The notes below the pieces were generated by a model that was not told where the DNA came from, did not search any database, and worked only from the letters and a program-made list of their open reading frames with translations. Of a DNA stretch of 6,002 nucleotides, positions 1-4,956 are shown piece after piece. Within the stretch, counting starts at the first letter, position 1, and each line of letters begins with the position of its first letter. The translations under genes were made by a program, and so were the position numbers. The stretch is from JAWLCQ01 sp041687095 (GTDB lineage: Bacteria > Planctomycetota > Phycisphaerae > SM23-33): NCBI GenBank assembly GCA_041687095.1, contig JAWLCQ010000249.1, forward strand, positions 1 through 6,002, read 5' to 3'.

Positions 1-86
1 GATACTTGACTCTATAGCATATTCCCGCCCCCGCGCCTACCCCTTCCCTGTCCCTGGAGCAGAAATTGGCGAAAAATTCACAGGCT

Positions 87-172
87 CTTTGGAGTGCGGT
101 GGCGAAGACACCGCTTTGGCTCGAATTGGCGAGAATGGGCCAAAGCGGCGTCGCAGCCGCCGCGCTCCAAAG
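87..172. repeat. Long imperfect inverted repeat (REP/MITE-like)
   Basis: The left arm (87-120) and right arm (139-172) are each 34 bases. They are reverse complements at 28 of 34 positions by hand alignment and are separated by an 18-base loop (121-138). The outer ends match exactly over 8 bases (CTTTGGAG) and the inner ends over 10 (CCGCTTTGGC). Each arm also contains a smaller palindrome: in the left arm GCGGTG at 96-101 pairs with CACCGC at 109-114. Three of the six mismatches are T/C or A/G transitions, so the arms look like diverged copies of one unit in opposite orientations. This layout is typical of REP-type palindromes or small non-autonomous elements. No transposase is nearby. Confidence 0.8.
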
Positions 173-264
173 GCCGCTCCACCGCGTTTCCGGCACACGC
201 CGATGACTTTGCGATTACCCTGACGACCGGCCCGGGGCCGTCGCACCTCAGCGTTTCCGTGGCG

Positions 265-302
265 TGGGCGTCGCGCCCATGGGTCCCACGGGCGTCTCGC
301 CC
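265..302. repeat. Pair of short GGGCG-type palindromes
   Basis: Two adjacent hairpin units are visible. TGGGCG at 265-270 pairs with CGCCCA at 274-279 around a 3-base loop. GGGCG at 290-294 pairs with CGCCC at 298-302, again around a 3-base loop. A decayed further unit may continue to about 328. The second unit is the exact reverse complement of the one at 428-440, so the same element occurs in both orientations within 150 bases. I recall similar GC-rich palindromes as common intergenic repeats in planctomycete and verrucomicrobial genomes, but could not check this. Confidence 0.65.
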
Positions 303-401
303 ATGGACACCATGGACATCTTGCCCGAGGCGTTGGGCGGAGAAGCCTCCGCGAGTTGGGGCCGGTTGGGTTCGCAGCGAGGCCGTTCTCACCTCTCCGC
401 A

Positions 402-443
402 GGGGCGCTCGCGCCCCAGCGACACACGGGCGAGACGCCCGTG
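402..443. repeat. Second pair of GC-rich palindromes, one inverted relative to 290-302
   Basis: GGGGCGC at 402-408 is followed almost at once by its reverse complement at 411-417. The next unit is a perfect 8-bp stem: CACGGGCG at 425-432 pairs with CGCCCGTG at 436-443 with a 3-base loop. Its core (428-440) is the exact reverse complement of the palindrome core at 290-302. Together with that copy it frames about 125 bases in an inverted arrangement. Confidence 0.65.
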
Positions 444-576
444 CCACGGAGATGCGATGGCCCTGGCGGTTCGCTTGGGGCGGCGTGGCGGCATCTTCTC
501 CTTTCGGCTCTCTGCTTTCTCTCGCTCACGGCCCCGTGGGCGTCAAAAAAAGTACGGCCGCCGTGTCGATTTGCCC

Positions 577-606
577 TTGACCCGAGGCGCGGCGGTGGGA
601 TAGGAT
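577..606 (+). promoter_or_regulatory. Putative sigma70-type promoter for the tRNA-Glu gene
   Basis: A -35 hexamer TTGACC (577-582, five of six consensus bases) is followed after 18 bases by TAGGAT (601-606, four of six). Transcription would begin near 613 and give a leader of about 70 bases before the mature tRNA. That leader contains a small hairpin (CCCGC 624-628 with GCGGG 636-640). The position is right for the tRNA and no competing promoter closer to it looks as good. It is inferred from sequence match only. Confidence 0.45.
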
Positions 607-686
607 TCCGGGACTCCAGGCAACCCGCTGTTGCCGCGGGCTAGGCAGAGATTGCAGCCGGTAACGGTTGAGAGAGAGTACCGGAC

Positions 687-759
687 GCCCCCATCGTCTA
701 GCGGCCTAGGATATCAGGTTCTCATCCTGGAGACAGGGGTTCGATTCCCCTTGGGGGTA
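687..759 (+). tRNA. tRNA-Glu, anticodon CTC
   Basis: A complete cloverleaf can be drawn by hand. The acceptor stem is 687-693 with 752-758. The D arm begins at 696. The anticodon stem is 714-718 with 726-730 and encloses the loop TTCTCAT. The anticodon CTC (721-723) reads the glutamate codon GAG. The T stem is 735-739 with 747-751 around the loop TTCGATT. The variable region has only four bases, as is usual for bacterial tRNA-Glu, and the D-arm sequence (CGTCTAGCGGCCTAGGAT) is the typical Glu form. The first acceptor pair is G687 with T758, a G-U wobble rather than the usual G-C. The discriminator base is A759. The 3' CCA is not encoded, so it must be added by CCA-adding enzyme. A strong terminator follows seven bases later, so this is a single-gene transcript. 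Confidence 0.95.
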
Positions 760-765
760 TTCGGC

Positions 766-798
766 GACGGCCCGGCGGGAACGCCGGGCCGTCCTTTT
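766..798 (+). terminator. Intrinsic terminator of the tRNA-Glu gene
   Basis: A perfect 12-bp GC-rich stem (766-777 with 782-793) closes on a GGAA tetraloop of the GNRA class. It is followed by CTTTT (794-798). Its position just after the tRNA fits rho-independent termination of that transcript. Confidence 0.88.
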
Positions 799-853
799 GC
801 GCGCAGGGTCCGCGCGGGTTGACGCCGAGACGAGGCGGGCCGCCTGGCGACGC

Positions 854-888
854 GATGCCCGCCCCGGCCCGTAGTGAGCGAGGGCATC
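854..888. repeat. Spaced inverted repeat GATGCCC / GGGCATC
   Basis: GATGCCC (854-860) and its exact reverse complement GGGCATC (882-888) are separated by 21 bases, giving a 7-bp stem. It is probably another member of the GC-rich palindrome population. There is no T-tract, so it is not a convincing terminator. Confidence 0.45.
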
Positions 889-934
889 CCCCCGGCCAAG
901 GCCGCCCAGAAAGGCGGGCTCGCCGGCCAGGCTT

Positions 935-986
935 GGCAGGGCGTGCTCGCAGGACCGCCCCGGCAGGGCAGGCTCGTCCGGACGAG
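935..986. repeat. Imperfect 15-base direct repeat ending in a perfect palindrome
   Basis: The units at 935-949 and 962-976 (GGCAGGGC followed by a GCTCG ending) match at 13 of 15 positions and start 27 bases apart. A shorter related string lies at 913-922. The second copy runs into CTCGTCCGGACGAG (973-986), a perfect 14-base palindrome with no loop. The palindrome could be a protein-binding site or a repeat end; nothing else shows its role. Confidence 0.5.
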
Positions 987-1019
987 AACGGTTGTGCCCT
1001 ACCACTGCAACGAAAGATG

Positions 1020-1043
1020 TCAACTGGTTGACTGGTGACTGGG
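1020..1043. repeat. Degenerate ACTGG repeat, inverted relative to 1117-1151
   Basis: Three ACTGG-containing units occur with spacings of 8 and then 7 bases. Read on the minus strand they become CCAGTCA, CCAGTCAA and CCAGTTGA, close variants of the CCAGTTAA unit repeated at 1117-1148. The two blocks therefore form inverted ends around about 75 bases of unique sequence. Confidence 0.55.
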
Positions 1044-1116
1044 ACAGCAGTTTGCGTGGGCTGCCCGCCTGGGAATACCGGAGAGGTTCACCTGGTTGCA
1101 AGCCATTGCCAATACA

Positions 1117-1151
1117 CCAGTTAACCAGTTAACCAGTTAACCAGTTAACCA
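1117..1151. repeat. 8-base tandem repeat (CCAGTTAA, four copies plus CCA)
   Basis: Four perfect units (1117-1124, 1125-1132, 1133-1140, 1141-1148) are followed by a partial CCA. Each junction contains the palindrome GTTAAC. The AT content is clearly higher than in the surroundings. The array ends 15 bases from the stop codon of the Tad-like gene, on that gene's 3' side. It may be a simple repeat that varies in copy number or the end of a small element whose other end is the degenerate block at 1020-1043. Confidence 0.9.
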
Positions 1152-1166
1152 AGTCTCGTTGTAGTG

Positions 1167-2426
1167 CTACTCCACCAGTGCCACCGCCCCGCGGGCGTTG
1201 CTGATGTCCTTGAAGTCGATGTTGATCGTCCCGTTGCCCGACAGCTCCAGGCTCTTGCAGATGATCTGGTTGCCGAACCCGTCCCCCGTCCCCGAGCAGT
1301 CGAGCCTGGCCCCCGGGAAGTACAGCGTCCCCGCCACGTGCGACTGATTGGTGCCGATGATGTTGGCCTCGTTGGTGTTGGACTCGTCCTGCCAGAGGCT
1401 CACGCCCGCGTAGGGCCCCGTCTCCATGGGGCTGACCTCCATGACCCCGTTGCCCGTCAGCTTCACGTCGCCCTCGGCAACGTACAGGAGCACGCCGTGC
1501 GCGTACAGGTCCCCGCCCGTCACCTCGAAGCCCCCGCCCTCGAAGCGGTACACGCCCGGCAGCAACGTCAGCGTGCCGGAGGTCCACTTCACGCCCTCCG
1601 GATAGTACCCGGGCGAGAGCGTGATGTCCTTGCCCTTGGGGACTTCGAGGGGTTCCCCCGGGGGGGGAGGCGATAGATGCGCCAGCGGGTCGTCCATCGG
1701 GGGCACACCGTTGTTGAGGTTCCCGGGAAGCCCTTCGTACTCGAAGGTCGTCCCCCCGCCCAGCGAGGCCGTCTCGCTGCAGACGTTCAGGTCGGTGGCG
1801 TGGATGATGGGAACGCCCACGGTGTTCAGGGCGTTGGGGTGCGTGGAGTTCACCTGGATGGACCCATTCTCCAGGTTCAGCAGCGGCGTCCCGTTCATCG
1901 CGTACACCGCCGGCTCGGAGGGTTCCAGGCACAGGATGGCCGCCCCCTGCCCCCCCACGGTCAGCGCCACCGCGTCGCGCAGCACTGCGGCATTGTCCAC
2001 CCCGAAGACGGGCCCGAACAGCAGCGGCAGCGCCTCGGTCCGCGAATCGGGGCGGCGGGCGACGGTGCGGATGGCGTTGATCCCCTGCGTCGCCGGGATG
2101 AACACCCCCGGATTATTGTGCCACCGCCCCACCACGATGTCCCCCTCGGCGGCGTTGCCCTCGTTGAGCTGCAGGTCCACGGGGGCTTGGGCGGCACTGT
2201 TGTGCAGGCCGATGTCCCGCGCCAACGCCCGCGACTCCGGAACGTTCACCGGGCGCAACCGCTGCGCCCCCGCCAACGCGGCCGCGTCCGCCCCGTTCTG
2301 CAACTGCTGCCCGGTCAGCACGATGTTCGCGGCGTCCAGGGCCAGCCCCATCATGCCGACGATCACCAGCAGCACGAGCGCCACCCAGACCAGAACCATC
2401 CCGTGTCGGTTTCGACGGTTCCTCAT
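1167..2426 (-). CDS. Tad/TadG-like pilus-assembly-related membrane protein
   Basis: The protein has 419 residues and the usual architecture of the TadE/TadG-like group with an N-terminal Tad domain. A basic cytoplasmic tail (RNRRNRH, 2-8) leads into one hydrophobic segment (about 10-30). Next comes the hallmark QQLQNGADAAALAGAQRL (40-57). A conserved stretch with DIVVGRW (96-102) and LFGPVFGVDNA (136-146) follows. From about 162 there is a secreted C-terminal region opening with AAILCLEPS. Its later part is Gly-rich and beta-strand-like (LPGVYRFEGGGFEVTGG, 289-305), after a DPLAHLSPPPP linker (246-256). Most of the protein should lie outside the inner membrane. Two cysteines (166, 216) in the exported part could pair. 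The start at 2426 is preceded by a strong Shine-Dalgarno-like AGGGGGTGG (2438-2430). Relatives serve Flp/Tad pilus assembly or are orphan surface proteins; no other tad gene is visible, so the exact role is unknown. Confidence 0.88.
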   Translation of the reverse strand: MRNRRNRHGMVLVWVALVLLVIVGMMGLALDAANIVLTGQQLQNGADAAALAGAQRLRPVNVPESRALARDIGLHNSAAQAPVDLQLNEGNAAEGDIVVGRWHNNPGVFIPATQGINAIRTVARRPDSRTEALPLLFGPVFGVDNAAVLRDAVALTVGGQGAAILCLEPSEPAVYAMNGTPLLNLENGSIQVNSTHPNALNTVGVPIIHATDLNVCSETASLGGGTTFEYEGLPGNLNNGVPPMDDPLAHLSPPPPGEPLEVPKGKDITLSPGYYPEGVKWTSGTLTLLPGVYRFEGGGFEVTGGDLYAHGVLLYVAEGDVKLTGNGVMEVSPMETGPYAGVSLWQDESNTNEANIIGTNQSHVAGTLYFPGARLDCSGTGDGFGNQIICKSLELSGNGTINIDFKDISNARGAVALVE

Positions 2427-2429
2427 GAT

Positions 2430-2438
2430 CCACCCCCT
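2430..2438 (-). promoter_or_regulatory. Ribosome binding site of the Tad-like gene
   Basis: On the minus strand AGGGGGTGG followed by ATC and the ATG closely resembles the canonical AGGAGGTGATC anti-SD complement. This supports the start at 2426 over the internal Met at residue 10, which would remove the basic tail before the membrane segment. Confidence 0.7.
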
Positions 2439-2467
2439 GTGCGGCTCTGATGATGTCTTCTGAAGGA

Positions 2468-2473
2468 ATTATA
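2468..2473 (-). promoter_or_regulatory. Consensus -10 hexamer between the two minus-strand genes
   Basis: A perfect TATAAT occurs on the minus strand in the 53-base gap between the beta-helix gene and the Tad-like gene. Transcription would start near 2461, giving a leader of about 35 bases. No recognisable -35 hexamer lies 16-18 bases upstream, where the sequence is a C-rich part of the preceding coding end, and there is no TG extension. It may be a weak or activator-dependent internal promoter, or chance. Confidence 0.35.
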
Positions 2474-2479
2474 GGCCCG

Positions 2480-4897
2480 TCAGGGGACGTCGGGGGCCTG
2501 GGGCTCCTCCACCTCCCGCTCCCCGATGGCGTCGGGGAGCCCCTCCGTGCGCTTGCCCTCCGCGTCCACCCCCACGACCTTGTTCCCGCGCATCACCGTC
2601 CGCATGCCGTGGTCCGCCATCGGGATCTCGACGGCCTGGAAGGTGTTGTTCAGCACGAACGTCTTGCGGGCCTGCTCCCCGATCACGATCCCCAGGTTCG
2701 TGAACGCCAGCAGGTTGTTGGCGATGATGTTGTGGCTCAGCCCGACCCGCGTGCCCGGCCCCTCGCTCCGCTTGGCGGGCGAGTGCCCGACCACGATCCC
2801 CCCATCCGCGACCGCCTGGTGGTCGAACCCCGTCCGCCGCTCGTGCGGGGAGCGGAGCTTGTTGGCGATGACGTAGTTCCCGAACAGCGCGGGGGCGTCG
2901 AAGAGGCTCTCGGGCTTCGACCCGCCCAGCAGGTGCGCGTACGCCCCGTCCATCCAGCCGTTGGTGATGATGTTGTACCACGAGGGCAGGAACTCGCGGA
3001 CCGGGTGGGGCCGCTTGTCGGTGACCGGCCCGGAGTTGTCGCTCCCCCACACGTCGATGCCCTTGCTGTGGTCGTCGCGGTGCCGCTCCACCACGTTGGC
3101 GATGCAGTCCAGCCACAGCGACATCCGACCGGGCGTGTTGTTCAGGTTCGCGTAGAACGAGTTCTCCATGAACAGCAGCGAGGTGAAGTACGTGCTCGTC
3201 CCGTCGGGCACGACCTGCCAGGGACGGTCGAGCGTGAGCGTGTCGGCCGTGTTGGACACGACGCGGCGGTACTGCCCCATGCCCCTGCCCGAGAGGATCA
3301 TCACGACCGAGTCGGCCTGCTTGCCCGGTTCCCAGGGGGCGGCGGGGTCGCGGAGCGTGGCCTCCGTGGACCCCTCCGCCGTCCCCCGCGTTTTGCGGTG
3401 CGCCTGGTACGTCCCGTGCACCAGGTAGACCTCCTCCGCGTTGGTCCACGTGCCCTTGAACGCCTGGTGGATCTCGTTGAAGCGGATGTGGCAATGGCGC
3501 ACGGGGTAGAAGCAGACGCGCCCGGGCGTGTCCGTGAAGAGGTTGGAGTCCAGCAGCGAGTCCACCGCCCACCCGTGGATGGCGATGACGCACACGTTGG
3601 CCGTGTCGCGCCAGGTGTTGCGGACGATGTCCATCCGCTCGCCCCACCAGAAGAACAGCGCCCCGTGGATCTCGTTGTCCGCCAGCGTGAAGCGGCGGCA
3701 CCGGCTGGTCGAGATCGCCGAGCGGTACAGCGCGTCCTTCACCTTCGGATGCTCGGTCGTGGCGCGGAGGCGGCAGTCGGTGATGCTCGTGGCGTCGACG
3801 ACGTCGTCCTTGTCGTCATTGCGGAGCAGGACCATCATGTCGCCCTCGGGCCCCCTGCCGACCCCGCCCGCAAGCGTGAGCTTGCGGAGGCCCGTGCGGT
3901 CGCGGAGCTGCACCAGGGGCGAGACCTTCGGCCAGGTCGCCTCCGCCCCGCTGCCCTCGAGGATGGTGTTCTCGCGCCCCGCCCCCAGCAGCTCGACCCC
4001 CGAGGGTACGACGACCGTCTCGTCCACCCGGTACGTGCCGGGGGGGAGGAAGACGATGGCGCCGGTCTTCGCCGCCTCCTCCATCGCCTTCGCCAACGCC
4101 GGGGAGTCGTTGGCCAGCCCGTCGCCCGTGGCCCCGTGGTCGCGGACGTTCACGATCGGGCGCTCACCATCGGCCGGGGCGACGACCTCCAGTTCGCCCG
4201 CCTTCGCCCAGCCCAACTCGCCGCCGAACCCGTTGTGCACATAGAGGGCGTAGCGGCCGGGGGCGGCGTTGGCGGGGACGCGGAAGTACATCAGCCGCGG
4301 GTCCGTGATCCAGCCCGTGGAGCGGCGCTCCAGCACGGGGCTCATCCGCAGCACCTTGCCCTCCCCCACCATCGCCAGCAGGGGCCCGGGCTTGCGGGCG
4401 TACTGCGGCGGTCCGCTATGCTCCGGCCGCAACCCGAACCCATACAGGAACAACTGCTCGCCCGCCCTCGCCTGGTCCTGGTTGATCCAGTACGGGCGGG
4501 CGACGTCGAGGACGTAGGGCTTGGACCACCCGTCGGCGTTCTTCGCCCACAGGACCGTGCCCGAGACCTCCCCGACGGCGACGGAGGGCTCGACGTCCAT
4601 CATCCCGATGCGGCGGGCGCCTTGGGGCGGGGTGGCGGGCACGGGGGCGGAGCCCGACGCGAGCGTCTCCGCGGACTCCCGCTGGACGTTGGCATCATTG
4701 GCGGGCGACCAGACCCAGAACTCCACGCCCCCCGAGTCGAACCCCTCCCCGGTGAGGATCCGCGGGGCCCCGTGCAGGTTGATGTGGAAGTCCGGGTACA
4801 CCTGGGCGATCTGCGGAGCCGCGGCCATCACCGCCCCACATGCCATCAGTCCCCCCACCATCCCCACCAGGAACCGCAGCCCGAGAATTGAACGCAT
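2480..4897 (-). CDS. Secreted right-handed beta-helix protein (pectate lyase / GH28-like fold) with TIG-like N-terminal domains
   Basis: The protein has about 805 residues from the chosen start. A signal peptide (1 to about 26) has basic residues, a hydrophobic core and an Ala-rich end. LMAC (17-20) loosely resembles a lipobox, so a lipoprotein is possible. Residues 28-64 and 127-240 look like Ig/TIG-type beta domains (PQIAQVYPDFHI, ILTGEGF; GEQLFLYGFGL). From 247 the classic pectate-lyase-superfamily opening appears: VNVRDHGATGDGLANDSPAL (249-268), then FLPPGTYRV (283-291) and VELLGAGRENTIL (301-313). Asn-rich rungs follow to about 770 (DNEIHGALFF, SNLFTD, RFNEIH, NYVIANK, NNTF), typical of a parallel beta-helix with an Asn ladder. 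A strand-rich insert at about 513-570 carries ILSGRGMGQYRR and ends PDGTSTY. The likely role is binding or cleaving a polysaccharide outside the cell, but no catalytic residues can be assigned. Starting at 4897 gives GAGGAG four bases upstream and a clean signal peptide; an in-frame ATG at 4969 would put 24 extra residues before the signal and overlap the divergent gene. Confidence 0.85.
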   Translation of the reverse strand: MRSILGLRFLVGMVGGLMACGAVMAAAPQIAQVYPDFHINLHGAPRILTGEGFDSGGVEFWVWSPANDANVQRESAETLASGSAPVPATPPQGARRIGMMDVEPSVAVGEVSGTVLWAKNADGWSKPYVLDVARPYWINQDQARAGEQLFLYGFGLRPEHSGPPQYARKPGPLLAMVGEGKVLRMSPVLERRSTGWITDPRLMYFRVPANAAPGRYALYVHNGFGGELGWAKAGELEVVAPADGERPIVNVRDHGATGDGLANDSPALAKAMEEAAKTGAIVFLPPGTYRVDETVVVPSGVELLGAGRENTILEGSGAEATWPKVSPLVQLRDRTGLRKLTLAGGVGRGPEGDMMVLLRNDDKDDVVDATSITDCRLRATTEHPKVKDALYRSAISTSRCRRFTLADNEIHGALFFWWGERMDIVRNTWRDTANVCVIAIHGWAVDSLLDSNLFTDTPGRVCFYPVRHCHIRFNEIHQAFKGTWTNAEEVYLVHGTYQAHRKTRGTAEGSTEATLRDPAAPWEPGKQADSVVMILSGRGMGQYRRVVSNTADTLTLDRPWQVVPDGTSTYFTSLLFMENSFYANLNNTPGRMSLWLDCIANVVERHRDDHSKGIDVWGSDNSGPVTDKRPHPVREFLPSWYNIITNGWMDGAYAHLLGGSKPESLFDAPALFGNYVIANKLRSPHERRTGFDHQAVADGGIVVGHSPAKRSEGPGTRVGLSHNIIANNLLAFTNLGIVIGEQARKTFVLNNTFQAVEIPMADHGMRTVMRGNKVVGVDAEGKRTEGLPDAIGEREVEEPQAPDVP

Positions 4898-4956
4898 GCT
4901 ACTCCTCGCTCTCCGATAGGCATCACCGAGTGGGCGTGCTATGCTGTAGAAGAACC
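4898..4956. promoter_or_regulatory. Divergent control region between the beta-helix and radical SAM genes
   Basis: Only 59 bases separate the two divergent start codons, so promoters for both directions must overlap here or reach into the coding sequences. On the plus strand TATGCT (4940-4945) is a possible -10, but no good -35 is seen 17 bases upstream. On the minus strand no clear hexamer pair stands out. No operator palindrome is obvious. Confidence 0.4.
4902..4907 (-). promoter_or_regulatory. Ribosome binding site deciding the beta-helix protein start
   Basis: GAGGAG on the minus strand lies four bases before the ATG at 4897. The longer in-frame start at 4969 has no comparable site, so the shorter protein is preferred. 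Confidence 0.65.

Larger units (their letters stand above)
1..686. other. Gene-free, repeat-rich intergenic region upstream of the tRNA gene
   Basis: I see no convincing protein gene here. Open frames exist on both strands, but their translations are low-complexity Arg/Pro/Gly/Ala strings rich in short recurring phrases (for example GRDAR and ASRPW). Such strings arise when GC-rich palindromic repeats are read through. None has a plausible ribosome binding site or a recognisable domain. What the stretch does hold is an inverted repeat at 87-172, GGGCG palindromes between 265 and 443, and a promoter-like pair at 577-606. The first 80 bases are visibly less GC-rich and could be the 3' flank of a gene to the left of the window, but nothing in them can be named. 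Confidence 0.75.
799..1116. other. Gene-free repeat-rich region between the tRNA terminator and the Tad-like gene
   Basis: No credible protein gene is present. Open frames here have low-complexity translations and several are antisense to the tRNA. The stretch contains a spaced inverted repeat (854-888), a 15-base imperfect direct repeat (935-949 and 962-976), a perfect palindrome (973-986), and degenerate 8-base units (1020-1043). It is the convergent gap between the plus-strand tRNA and the minus-strand Tad-like gene, a common place for such repeats to accumulate. Confidence 0.7.

Noticed and set aside
6..24. Promoter at the left edge (TTGACT followed by AT-rich bases)
   Set aside because: The only -10-like string is 7 bases from the TTGACT, far too close, and no gene follows.
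87..443. Insertion sequence remnant
   Set aside because: There is inverted-repeat structure but no trace of a transposase reading frame between or beside the repeats.
714..899. Small minus-strand open frames running across the tRNA gene
   Set aside because: They are antisense reads of the tRNA, a frequent false call, with no ribosome binding site.
1117..1151. CRISPR array or origin iterons
   Set aside because: Units are 8 bases and directly adjacent, with no spacers, no cas genes, and no replication initiator gene or DnaA boxes nearby.
1660..1667. Frameshift at the run of eight G residues in the Tad-like gene
   Set aside because: The frame is continuous and family-like motifs continue on both sides; the run simply encodes part of the Pro-rich linker.
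1621..2463. Plus-strand open frame of 280 codons opposite the Tad-like gene
   Set aside because: The minus strand encodes a protein with the Tad hallmark, a membrane segment and a strong ribosome binding site; the plus-strand translation has no recognisable features.
2450..4891. Very long plus-strand open frame (813 codons) opposite the beta-helix gene
   Set aside because: Its translation is low-complexity and rich in Arg, Val, Pro, Gly, Asp and His with no domain. It is an antisense shadow of a GC-rich gene whose minus-strand product has a signal peptide and clear family motifs.
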